A stretch of DNA of 64,000 nt from Cryobacterium algoritolerans (GTDB lineage Bacteria; Actinomycetota; Actinomycetes; Actinomycetales; Microbacteriaceae), in contig NZ_SOFP01000046.1 in assembly GCF_004402785.1 (NCBI RefSeq), positions 1 through 64,000 on the forward strand, in the 5' to 3' direction. Below are positions 35,485-44,476 of this stretch, piece after piece. Position numbers and translations under genes: made by a program. The notes under the pieces are model-generated. The model made no database searches. It saw nothing but the letters and a program-made list of their open reading frames with translations, and was not told the origin of the DNA. Positions within the stretch are counted from its first letter, which is position 1; each line of letters starts with the position of its first letter.

Positions 35485-36846
35485 CTGAGCAGAGCGCCCG
35501 AACGTGGTCCTGATGCAGTAGAACGGCCGGCGGAAAGCCCGGGCTTCCCGTTCGCGCCCGGATCCCGACAAATTGCGGTACGGATCACTTTAGGGCGGCT
35601 GCTCCACTCTGAGTCCTCTAACTACTACCTGCTGCTGGGGACCACTCTTTTCATGGTCGGGTTTGGGCTGATGATGGTCCTTTCCTCCTCTTTCGTCGAT
35701 TCACATACCGCCGGCGACAGCTTTTTCGCCGTGTTCTGGAAACAGGGCGCCAGTGCAATAATCGGCATCCCGCTCATGCTCCTCGTCGCGCGGATCCGCA
35801 GCACCGTGTGGAGAAAGCATGCCCGGCTGCTACTCATCGCAACGTGTGTGCTGCAGCTGCTCGTCGTCGCCACCCCCCTAGGCACGCAAGTTGGTGGAAA
35901 TCGAAACTGGCTGCGCCTCGGCAGCTTTTCGCTTCAGCCATCCGAAGCGCTGAAAGTCGCCTTAGCCCTCTGGATCAGCATGTTTTTGGTGAAGCGATAC
36001 AACAGAATTGCGGACTGGAAACATCTTCTTCTCCCCGTCGTGCTCGTGGCAGGCCCGGCAATCGGCCTCGTCACCATCGGTGGCGACCTCGGCACGACAC
36101 TCATCATGGGCGGGATGCTCCTGGGCGCACTGTTCTTTGCTGGCGCGCCCCTCAAACAACTTGCACTCACGCTCGGGGCAGCATCCGTCCTTGCCGTGCT
36201 GCTGGCAGTATCCCGACCCAGCAGGCTGATCCGTATTTTGGCGTTCCTGAATCCCGGATCCGCTGACCCAACGGATGTCGGTTGGCAAATTCAGAATGGT
36301 TACTACGCTCTCGCTTCCGGCGGTGTTTTCGGCGTGGGCCTCGGAAACTCCAAATCCAAATGGGGCTGGCTTCCCGCAGCGGACACTGACTTCATCTTTG
36401 CCATCATCGGCAACGAGCTGGGCCTGATCGGCACGGTCCTCGTACTTGTTCTCTTCGCCGTTCTCGCCCTGGCGTTCCTAAGGATTATCGGCACAAGCAC
36501 TGACCGGTTCGCCCGAATCGCAACCGCCGCGATTATGGTGTGGATAATCGGTGAGGCGGCGGTCAATATCGCCGTCGTCTTAGGTTTGCTGCCCGTCCTT
36601 GGAGTGCCTCTACCCTTTTTCTCATCCGGTGGCACAGCCCTCGTCAGCTCGCTCGCAGCCATGGGCATTGTCCTGTCCTTCGAGCGAGAATCCAAACGAA
36701 GGAAAACTCAATCGCAGCCTGAGAAAAGACACGCTCAAGGAAACTCGCCAATGACCGGGGACGTGCAGGCACCGATAGCTAGACGGCCATCCACGTCCCC
36801 ACTAAGCGCCGCCCTGAAGGGAGAAATGATTCATGAGTTTGGCTGA
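35485..36846 (+). CDS. SEDS glycosyltransferase (FtsW/RodA family) with apparent CTG start
   Basis: This is a peptidoglycan polymerase of the SEDS family with ten predicted membrane helices. Landmarks are GGNRNWLRLGSFSLQPSEALK, a DLGTTLI helix, NPGSADPTDVGWQIQNGYYAL, and LPAADTDFIFAIIGNELG with the conserved catalytic Asp. It ends in LPFFSSGGTALVSSL. The first ATG in frame (35653) would cut the first membrane helix in half. The frame is open upstream to a CTG at 35485 that lies five bases after AAGGAG, so CTG is the best start (453 residues). It is not the dcw-cluster ftsW by context. Confidence 0.85.
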   Translation: MSRAPERGPDAVERPAESPGFPFAPGSRQIAVRITLGRLLHSESSNYYLLLGTTLFMVGFGLMMVLSSSFVDSHTAGDSFFAVFWKQGASAIIGIPLMLLVARIRSTVWRKHARLLLIATCVLQLLVVATPLGTQVGGNRNWLRLGSFSLQPSEALKVALALWISMFLVKRYNRIADWKHLLLPVVLVAGPAIGLVTIGGDLGTTLIMGGMLLGALFFAGAPLKQLALTLGAASVLAVLLAVSRPSRLIRILAFLNPGSADPTDVGWQIQNGYYALASGGVFGVGLGNSKSKWGWLPAADTDFIFAIIGNELGLIGTVLVLVLFAVLALAFLRIIGTSTDRFARIATAAIMVWIIGEAAVNIAVVLGLLPVLGVPLPFFSSGGTALVSSLAAMGIVLSFERESKRRKTQSQPEKRHAQGNSPMTGDVQAPIARRPSTSPLSAALKGEMIHEFG

Positions 36847-37246
36847 AAAACTTGCCCAAAAATCATCCGCCGCACCCGCCTCGGGGAAACAGGTCCGACT
36901 CAAATTCGTCCACATCAATGCCTGGTTCGTGGCGAAAATTTCTCTTCTTCTCGGGCTGAGCCTGGGTATTGTGACCACGCTCGGCACTCTGGTCCTGTGG
37001 CTAGTTCTAAACCAGACAGGTGCGTTCGATCAACTCGATACGCTCCTTGCCGGCATGTCGAGCGGGTCAACGACAGCGATCGGTGTGAAAACCTCTCTCG
37101 GCCTCGGGCCGGTGTTGGGCTTTTCGATCGCTCTTGGCGTCGTGGGCGCCATTACCGGATCCGCACTAGGGACGATCATGGCCGTTCTCTACAACCTCAG
37201 CGTCAAACTCACCGGCGGTCTCTTCATCGGCTTCATCACTCGCTGA
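36833..37246 (+). CDS. DUF3566-family membrane protein
   Basis: This 137-residue protein has two membrane helices and the DUF3566 pattern VRLKFVHINAWFVAKISLLLGLSLGIVT, then GLGPVLGFSIALGVVGAI. In actinobacteria the usual copy of this family lies near gyrA and has no assigned role. Here a copy is coupled to a SEDS gene by a 14-base overlap, hinting at a cell-wall link. The ATG at 36833 follows GGGAGAAATG. Confidence 0.8.
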   Translation: MSLAEKLAQKSSAAPASGKQVRLKFVHINAWFVAKISLLLGLSLGIVTTLGTLVLWLVLNQTGAFDQLDTLLAGMSSGSTTAIGVKTSLGLGPVLGFSIALGVVGAITGSALGTIMAVLYNLSVKLTGGLFIGFITR

Positions 37247-37295
37247 TAGACGACCGCCGCCAACCCCGGAACAACAGAACAGGCCAAAACCGCTC

Positions 37296-38057
37296 ATGAC
37301 CAATCCTCCCGCAGTCGATAACCTCGCCGCTCGAACACGTTTGGCCAGGCTGCCGCAACCGCGGCATGCCCTCCAACAACCGGTGATCCTCGCCCTCGTC
37401 ACCCTCGCGCTCGGCTTCACCATCAAATGGCTACCCCAATTCCGGAACGCAGAATTTCAGATCGATCAATTCTTCAGCCGACATCACAGTCCAGCCCTGA
37501 ACGCAATTGCGGTCACCATTCAGGTGCTTTTGAGTGCACGCGGGATCCTCATCATCCTGATCATCACCTTCCTCTTCCTTCTGTTAGTCAGACGATCCCC
37601 CGTGAACGCGTTTGCAGTCGTTTCGGTTGCGGGCATCGGATGGCTCTCCAGCGAAGCGTTCAAAATTGTGGTCGCCCAACCCCGCCCGAACCAAGCGCTG
37701 CTGCAGAACCCCCTCATCCCGAACGACGGCACCGGCAGTTTCCCCTCCGGACACACCACCTTCGCGGTAGCGTTCGCGATCGCCTACTACTTCCTCGCCC
37801 GCCAGACCCGATGGTCCAAAGTTGCCCTCGCCTGCGGCATCCTATTCGTCACGGTGGTTGGCCTATCCCGTGTATACCTCGGAGTGCACTACCCCAGCGA
37901 CATCATCGGATCCGTCCTGGTGGCCGCGACCACGACCTCCCTCGTCACAGTGATCTGGAATAGGTACGCCCTATCTGTATTGGCCCGGATTCCCTTTCTT
38001 GATCGGTTCGGTCCGCTACCTCAACCTCCGGCCAGACCAGGGAAAGTACGGCAGTGA
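37296..38057 (+). CDS. PAP2-family membrane phosphatase
   Basis: This 253-residue membrane protein has the three-part PAP2 motif: KIVVAQPRPN, PSGHTTFA and SRVYLGVHYPSD, with the catalytic histidines. Members include undecaprenyl-pyrophosphate phosphatases that recycle the lipid carrier of wall synthesis; others act on phosphatidic lipids. Its place between a SEDS protein and an LCP ligase makes carrier recycling likely. The stop overlaps the LCP start by four bases. Confidence 0.88.
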   Translation: MTNPPAVDNLAARTRLARLPQPRHALQQPVILALVTLALGFTIKWLPQFRNAEFQIDQFFSRHHSPALNAIAVTIQVLLSARGILIILIITFLFLLLVRRSPVNAFAVVSVAGIGWLSSEAFKIVVAQPRPNQALLQNPLIPNDGTGSFPSGHTTFAVAFAIAYYFLARQTRWSKVALACGILFVTVVGLSRVYLGVHYPSDIIGSVLVAATTTSLVTVIWNRYALSVLARIPFLDRFGPLPQPPARPGKVRQ

Positions 38058-39310
38058 TGGCACCCTCTGGAGGGCGGCACAACCAACGCACGGTCAGGGC
38101 GCAGGCTCCTGTGCGGCATGGACGGCAGTCATCCCCAAACCCAGTCGTGACCCTCGTCAAAGCGCTGGGTATGGTACTCGTGGTCACGCTCGTCAGCGGA
38201 GCGACTGTGGCTGGTCTTGCGGCCTATACGACACTGACCAACATCAAACCTGGCATTCATCTCGAGCACGCGGCCGGATCCACAGTGGCTCCTCCGCCAT
38301 CGGTCGGTGCTGCAGAGGGCGCGGTCAACCTTCTCCTTGCGGGCTCAGACACCCGAACCGGGCAGAGTAGCTTTCAAGACAAAGCTGATCTGGCGAGCAG
38401 TTCAGGGCTCGGCAACAACGACGTCACCATGCTTTTGCATGTTTCAGCAGATCACACGAACGCAACCGTTGTCAGTTTTCCCCGGGACCTCGTGTCGGTA
38501 CCCATCTGCGGCAATGCGATTTCCTCCGCCATGCTCAACACAACCCTTGCCCGTGGATTGTCTTGTACCGTTCAGACCATCGAAAAAATGAGCGGCCTGA
38601 CCATCCCATACGCCGGCGTCATCAAGTTCGACGGCGTCATCGGCATGTCAAACGCCGTGGGCGGAGTAAGCGTGTGTTTGGCCACCCCGGTGAAAGACGA
38701 CAACACATATCCCCCCCTGGACTTAGCCGCAGGTCAACAAAACTTGGTCGGAGGAAATGCGCTGTCGTTCCTCCGAAGCAGACACGGCGTCGGTGACGGA
38801 AGCGACCTTGGACGGATCAGCAACCAGCAGGTCTTCCTCTCCGCTCTCGCTCGCAAGATTACAAGCGATGGCACCCTCAACAACCCGATCACGCTGTTCA
38901 CACTCGCGAATGCGGCCCTATCCAACATGCAGCTATCCGACACGCTCACCAACCCGACAAGCCTCGTCTCCATTGCCCTCACACTCAAAAAAATCCCCCT
39001 CGACAGGATCGTGTTCGTGCAATATCCAGTCACCCCCGATCCCAGCGATCCGAATCGAGTCATCCCCCAGCCGAGTTCGGCGGAAGCATTAGTATCCGCC
39101 CTCAAGTCCGACCGGCCGCTCTCACTGACCGGCAAGCTCGGCCGAGCTGCGACCGCCGCAGCCACGCCAACCGCCTCACCCACGCCCAGCGCCTCTCCCA
39201 CGATCGCTCCGGAAGCCACCACGACGCCCACAGCAACCTCCGTCCCGCTTCCCGGGGACATCTCGGGGCAAAACGCATCCCAATCGACGTGCACTGCGAA
39301 AAATAAGTAG
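38054..39310 (+). CDS. LytR-CpsA-Psr (LCP) family glycopolymer ligase
   Basis: This membrane-anchored enzyme transfers lipid-linked glycopolymers to peptidoglycan. One N-terminal helix (LGMVLVVTLVSGATVAGLAAY) follows a basic tail. The LCP core shows LLLAGSDTRTG, NNDVTMLLHVSADH, VVSFPRDLVSVPI and LSFLRSRHGVGDGSDLGRISNQQVFLSAL, which holds the substrate-phosphate arginines. The tail from about residue 365 is low-complexity Ser/Thr/Pro/Ala. The length of 418 is normal. It is the last gene of the operon. Confidence 0.92.
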   Translation: MMAPSGGRHNQRTVRAQAPVRHGRQSSPNPVVTLVKALGMVLVVTLVSGATVAGLAAYTTLTNIKPGIHLEHAAGSTVAPPPSVGAAEGAVNLLLAGSDTRTGQSSFQDKADLASSSGLGNNDVTMLLHVSADHTNATVVSFPRDLVSVPICGNAISSAMLNTTLARGLSCTVQTIEKMSGLTIPYAGVIKFDGVIGMSNAVGGVSVCLATPVKDDNTYPPLDLAAGQQNLVGGNALSFLRSRHGVGDGSDLGRISNQQVFLSALARKITSDGTLNNPITLFTLANAALSNMQLSDTLTNPTSLVSIALTLKKIPLDRIVFVQYPVTPDPSDPNRVIPQPSSAEALVSALKSDRPLSLTGKLGRAATAAATPTASPTPSASPTIAPEATTTPTATSVPLPGDISGQNASQSTCTAKNK

Positions 39311-39633
39311 GACTGTTCCCATCGAGTGGACAGCCACTCCGCGGCGCCCACAATTACTCGCGCAAATGGCGTGCCGCGCGCCTTCGGGGTCATGCAGGCT
39401 TGGCTGGCCTGGCCCGGCTGGCCCCGCGATTGACATGCGACTCTGGATGCTTGTGTCGCCCGACTCCAGCAGCACACCTCTCGTCGTTACCCCGACAATC
39501 CGGAGTATTCCCTGACAAAAAATGCATTTTCGTGCCACGACAAAGCCACGCTGGTCCAACCATCGGATCCAAGAACTAAGGTTAGCCTTGCCTCACTAAA
39601 ACCGAGGGGCAAGACCTCCAACCAGAGACAGCC
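39311..39633. other. Gap holding the iron box
   Basis: About 320 bases contain no supported gene. The right end holds a DtxR/IdeR-like site (listed separately) and probably the promoter of the adenylation-carrier-acyltransferase gene. Confidence 0.5.
39577..39595 (+). promoter_or_regulatory. DtxR/IdeR-type iron box
   Basis: TAAGGTTAGCCTTGCCTCA matches the actinobacterial iron-box consensus TTAGGTTAGGCTAACCTAA at most positions, including the core AGGTTAGCCT and the mirrored CTTGCCT. It lies about 40 bases before the GTG of the next gene, where a repressor would block transcription when iron is plentiful. It is a visual match only. Confidence 0.65.
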
Positions 39634-42380
39634 GTGCGCACCAACAAACCAAACGATGCATTCCCTTCCGCAAAAATATCCACCGTGCAGCCCGTGATGA
39701 GCGCGCAGTGCACCCCCACGGTCGGTTTCGAGGCACTCCGGCTCCTCGCCGGAGAACCGTCCGCGACTGCCCTTGTGACCGCGGATGGGACCCTGACCTA
39801 CGCCGAACTGGACGAACGGGTCCGGGACCGGCGGGACAAACTGGGAGACGGCCGCCGACTCGTCATGGTGTCGTGCGCGAACGCCCTGGAACCCTTGGTG
39901 ACTTATCTTGCCGCGCTATCGGCTGGGCATCCGGTGCTGCTCGTCGCAGGCGACGCGGACGAGCCGAATCAGGAGCGGAACAGGATCGGACTCCTTGAGC
40001 GTTACAACCCCGACGTGGTTCTGGCACCCGTAGGCAACGAATGGCGTCTGGACGAGCGACGCGAGGGAAGCCGACACACGTTGCACCCTGAGCTCGCACT
40101 GCTGCTCAGCACCTCAGGATCGACCGGATCGCCAAAACTCGTTCGGCTGTCACGCGAGAATGTGCGAAGCAACGCGAGAAGCATCGCCGACTACCTCGAC
40201 CTGACCCCGCAAGACCGGGCGGCCACAACGCTGCCGATGCACTATTGCTACGGGCTCTCAGTCGTGAACAGCCACCTAATCTCCGGCGCGAGCCTGCTGC
40301 TCACCGAGCGCTCGGTGGTCGAGTCTGACTTCTGGAACGAATTCGAAGCTGCAGGGGCCACCTCCTTCGCCGGCGTCCCTTACACTTTCGACCTGCTCGA
40401 TTCCATCGGCTTCGCCCGGCGCGAACATACGAGCCTGCGCTACATCACTCAGGCGGGCGGACGACTCGGCCCCGACCGGGTGCGCAGTTACGCCCGGCTG
40501 GGCAAGGAACGCGGATTCGATTTCGTCGTCATGTACGGCCAGACAGAGGCAACCGCGCGGATGGCCTACCTGCCGCCTGAGCTGACGGAGGAACGGCCCG
40601 AATCGATCGGCATCCCGATACCAGGCGGGCAGTTCCGCATTGACGACGCCGGTGAGGACTCGGTCGGTGAGCTCGTCTACACCGGGCCGAACGTCATGAT
40701 GGGATATGCGGAGAGCCCGGCGGAGCTCGCCGCTGGACCGACAGTGGGGGATCTGCGCACCGGCGATCTAGCCCGCCAGCACGACGACGGACTCTTCGAG
40801 ATCGTCGGGCGGAGCAGTCGCTTCGTCAAGATATACGGCCTGCGGATCGACCTCGACCGGGTCGAGCGGCTCCTCGCCGACGACGGCGTCGAAGCCAGGG
40901 CGGTCAACCTCGAGGAACGCCTTGTGGTGTTCGTTCGGCAGCGGTGGGCACTCGGGTTTGTCGTGCCGATTGCCGCGGAGGCGCTCGGCCTGCCCTGTCA
41001 CAGCGTCCGGGCGCACCTCATCGAGGAGTTCCCCCTGACGTCCAGCGGCAAGCCAGACACCGCGAGCCTGCTTCGGGAGGCGGCGCTCCTTGAGCGAAAC
41101 GTCCCACTGGAGGACCGCTCAGGGGCCGTGACGGCGGAAAATATCCGGGCTCTCTACTCAACCCTCCTCGACCGCCCGGACGCGGTCGCCGACGACAGCT
41201 TCGTCGCGCTGCACGGCGACTCGCTGAGTTACGTTGAGGTTTCGGTGCGGCTCGAGCAGATGCTCGGCACGCTCCCCAGAGACTGGCCGGCGAAATCGGC
41301 CCAGGAGTTGGCCAGCCACCGAACCGCACCGGCCGGGGCTCGACCCCGACGCCGGCTGGCGCGCATGGAGACATCCGTCGTGCTGCGGGCTATCGCCATC
41401 GTTCTGATCACGGGGACGCACACCAATCTCTTACATGTGCAGGGCGGTGCTCACCTGCTGCTCGGAATCCTGGGCTTTAACCTGGCCCGTTTCCAGTTCG
41501 CCGATGTACCTCGGCCGATGCGGCTCGGGAAACTGCTGCGCAGTGCCGTCCAGATCTTCGTCCCGGCCGTGCTGTGGATCGGTGGTGTCGCACTGATCGG
41601 CGGAATGTACGAACCCGCGACGGTCTTCATGCTGCACAACTTGCTTGGCGGCGACGAACGCTGGACGATGCAATGGCAGTACTGGTTCCTGGAATCCGTC
41701 GTGTGGACGATTCTCGGCCTGGCGCTCGTCTTCTGCGTTCCCCAGCTCGACCGTCTCGAGCGCCGATACCCCTTCGTCTTCGCGGCCTGCTTCGTCGCGG
41801 GCGCGCTTGTGCTGCGCCTGCTGCTGACTGGCGGTGTCGAGGCGGGGCCGACCGAACGGTATTCGCTGCCGATCGTGCTCTGGCTCATCGCTCTCGGCTG
41901 GCTCATCGCACGTTCCACGGAGGTCAAGCGGCGGGTGCTGAGCTCGGCGGTCGTCGTGCTCACCGTCTCTGGGTTCTTCGGCGACCCGGCCCGCGAGGCG
42001 ATCACGATCGCGGGACTGCTGCTCCTCCTGTGGATACCAGCGGCGCCCCTGCCGCGGATTCTGGTGCCGGTGCTGGGCGTCGTGGCCTCGGCATCGTTGT
42101 GTACCTCGTCCAGTGGCAGGTCTACCCGCTTCTCGCGGACGAATTCCCTCTACTCGCCACCCTCGCCTCCTTCGCGGTGGGGATCCTCGCCTGGCAAGGA
42201 TATTCCGCACTGAGCGGTTGGTGGGCGGCCCATCCCGCAGCCGCGACCCGCAAGCTAGCGTCCGATCTGCTCGCGAAGACGGCAGGTCGCGACCGGCAAG
42301 GCGACCGGCGAGGCGATCGTCGACGCCGGGACGGTTTGTCGCGCAGACCCCCATCGCTCTCAGCCGCTGAACGGGGTTGA
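39634..42380 (+). pseudogene. Adenylation - carrier protein - acyltransferase-3 fusion, frameshifted near its end
   Basis: The adenylation domain (about residues 25-480) shows LLLSTSGSTGSPK, YGQTEATAR, TGDLARQHDDG, RFVKIYGLRID and TSSGKPD with the catalytic Lys. A carrier domain follows, with the phosphopantetheine Ser near residue 530 (HGDSLSYVEV). From about residue 575 there is a multi-span acyltransferase-3-like region (VLRAIAIVLITGTHTNLLH). The first frame closes at 42213, but the protein clearly continues in another frame (IVVYLVQWQVYPLLADEFPL) to 42380. One base lost near 42090-42092 would explain this. An iron box precedes it. The start is GTG; the ATG at 39697 is an alternative. Confidence 0.75.
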
Positions 42381-42677
42381 GAACGAACAGCACGGGGTCG
42401 CCCTCAGTGCGCAGACAGGTTGAGGCGCACTTCGTTTCAATGAAGCTAGTTCGAGAGGCTCCGATTTATCCATCGCCTCGATGTAGGATTCCCACGCTGA
42501 ATCCCCGTCGAACTGGGTTGCGTCCCACGGAGTGTGGCTACGCCATGGAGCGGATGCCGGGGGCCGCCTGATGCTGCTAACAGTCTCCTCCGATATTTCC
42601 ACCATCAAGAAGAACGTTCAGCTCGGCCCATCTTCGTGGCCACCGGGCCGTCAGCTATGGCCGCGTATCGACGGTCA
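42381..42677. other. Gap before the DedA remnant
   Basis: I see no gene or clear structural signal in these roughly 300 bases; short frames here show no coding bias. Confidence 0.4.
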
Positions 42678-43040
42678 CTAGCTTGTCTCCTCCGCGCTTG
42701 TCTTCTCCCGGCCAAGCTGGCCGCGTTGCCGCGCTTGTAACACCTCGATACCGACCGGAATGAGTGAAGCGAGCACGATGACGATCGCGATCAGGTCGAC
42801 GTTGTTTGCGACGAAGGGGATGCGCCCAAGCCAGAATCCGGCAAGCACCGCGATCACCACCCAACTAATCCCGCCGATCACGTTCCACATCAGAAACTTG
42901 CGGTAGGGCAGATGGGACATGCCGACGATCGGCGGGATGAAGGTACGCACGACTGGCACGAAACGGGCCAGCACGAGTGAGTGCGCCCCGTACTTGATGA
43001 AGAACACATCCGCCTGGTCGAGGTAGCGGGTCTTGAACAC
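42678..43040 (-). pseudogene. 5'-truncated DedA/SNARE-associated membrane protein
   Basis: The frame encodes the C-terminal half of a DedA-family protein: YGAHSLVLARFVPVVRTFIPPIVGMSHLPYRKFLMWNVIGG, followed by two membrane helices. Intact family members have about 200 residues with a matching first half that includes another conserved motif. That half is absent here and a TGA lies a few codons upstream in the same frame. The gene therefore looks like a remnant cut by recombination. Confidence 0.8.
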
Positions 43041-43171
43041 GCCGTCAACCTCGGTGTCTCATTACCTCGCCCGTCGACGGCCCCCACAGGAAAACTCCGT
43101 CAAGGACATACCAATGTGCTCCCTCCCGGTTCAACGCCCTTGGCCAGAGTGATGCCGGTGGAAATGTGGCC

Positions 43172-43906
43172 CTATTCGTTTTGGGGCCAGGTGAAGTTGG
43201 TGGTGTGGGGGAAGGACGAGGGGGAGTTGTAGCCGATGACGATGTCGTCGCGCGGCTTGAGGACGCAGCCGGCGGGATCAGCGACCGGTTGCCCGTTGAC
43301 GTAGGCCTGCAGGGTCTGATCGCCCTGGGTGGTGTAGTCGCCGATTTGGGTGGCGGTGAGCTTGACGCCCCAGATGTCGAAGAACGCGCCCAGGGTGAAG
43401 GTGTCGGACGGCTGCGATGCCTCGATGTGGATCACGCCGGTGGTGTCGTGGGTGTGCATGGGGGATTCGAGCTGGTCGGCGGCGGAGATGCCGGAGTTGG
43501 CGGGCACGGGGACCGGCTTACCATCGATGTAAATCGCCATGTGGGCGTGGATGTGGAAGCTCTCGTCCCCGTTCGGCGGCAGATTCAGATTGGCGAGCCG
43601 GGCCGGCAGGTTGGCGTACTCGGGCTGCCAGGGGGCGGGGCCGGTCTGCAGCCCGGGCAGTGCCGCGTTACTGACTGCCGGGCCCTATGCGGAGGTGGCC
43701 GTCTGGGCTGACGTGTGGGAGTTGGTGGCCACTGTGATCCCGGCGGGGAGGGCCCCGGCCACAGCGAGTCCGGCGGCGCCGAGCATGAGGTTCCGTCGGC
43801 GATGGGCCTTGGCCTGGCGGGCGCGTTCGGCCTCGCGGAGGTTGCGGGCTTCGGGCTTTTGTGAGGTGCGGTTGGGCATCGACGGGGGCTCGTTTCTGGA
43901 GGACAT
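43172..43906 (-). pseudogene. His-rich membrane-anchored surface protein interrupted by TAG
   Basis: An N-terminal basic region and a membrane anchor (LMLGAAGLAVAGALPAGITVA) are followed, in the same frame, by a TAG at 43685-43687. A long, clearly coding part continues beyond it, with FHIHAHMAIYIDGKPVPVPA, MHTHDTTGVIHIEA and TLGAFFDIWGVKLT. The His pairs suggest metal binding, and the neighbours are metal genes. A single substitution (for example CAG to TAG) would explain the break. The start at 43906 or 43879 is uncertain. Confidence 0.7.
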
Positions 43907-44003
43907 AGTTTGGCAGGTGGGGCAAGGCTGAAACCCGGATCCGACTCCAGGTTCACGTCGCGTGCACAGCAGGAGTCTTGGACTTGGCAAGGATGCGGGG
44001 TTC

Positions 44004-44366
44004 TCAGATAGAAGGGCCTGCGCTGAAGAGGGTGCGCAGAGCATCCATGGCCTCGGGGCGGGCCTTGTAGTAGACCCACACTCCTCGCTTATCACGCTCG
44101 ACGAGCCCGGCGTCGTGCAGAATCTTCAAGTGATGGCTGAGTGTTGAAACTGCCAGGTCGAAGCCCTCGGTCAGGTCACACATCGCGCATGCCTCCCCGC
44201 CTTCATGCGAGAGCACCATGGACATCAGCCGCAGCCGCACCGGATCCGCCAGGGCCTTGAGCATCCGGGAGGCGACTTCGGCCTGGGTTGTCGTGATGGG
44301 TTCACGGGACAGCGGTGTGCAATAACCCACTGTCATGGCGGCCGGGGCCAGGGAGAGGATCGTCAT
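44004..44366 (-). CDS. ArsR-family metal-responsive repressor
   Basis: This winged-helix repressor of about 120 residues has MLKALADPVRLRLMSMVLSHEGGEACAMCDL. The cysteines of ACAMCDL sit where ArsR/CadC proteins bind thiophilic metals, and VSTLSHHLKILHDAGLVERDKRG is the recognition helix and wing. It is divergent from the HMA-P1B pair, with two inverted repeats between them. A start a few codons earlier (44375) is possible. Confidence 0.88.
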   Translation of the reverse strand: MTILSLAPAAMTVGYCTPLSREPITTTQAEVASRMLKALADPVRLRLMSMVLSHEGGEACAMCDLTEGFDLAVSTLSHHLKILHDAGLVERDKRGVWVYYKARPEAMDALRTLFSAGPSI

Positions 44367-44380
44367 GCTTTTCATTATGG

Positions 44381-44414
44381 CAGACTTCGATAGTTTGACA
44401 ATCATCGAAGTCTG
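44381..44414. promoter_or_regulatory. ArsR operator 1 (11-bp inverted repeat)
   Basis: CAGACTTCGAT (44381-44391) and ATCGAAGTCTG (44404-44414) are perfect inverted arms around a 12-base spacer. They lie just upstream of the ArsR-family gene and between it and the metal-pump genes. Confidence 0.75.
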
Positions 44415-44430
44415 AGTATGTTGGAAGCAG

Positions 44431-44452
44431 GACTTCGAAGTTCATCGAAGTC
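44431..44452. promoter_or_regulatory. ArsR operator 2
   Basis: GACTTCGA (44431-44438) and TCGAAGTC (44445-44452) repeat the inner arms of operator 1 with a six-base spacer, 25 bases before the HMA-like gene start. The two sites share the core ACTTCGA and probably bind the same repressor. Confidence 0.7.
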
Positions 44453-44476
44453 ATGTTTGATTGAAGGAGACACCCT

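Noticed and set aside
42085-42100. Programmed ribosomal frameshift in the acyltransferase fusion
   Set aside because: No slippery heptamer or downstream structure is apparent; a one-base loss is simpler.
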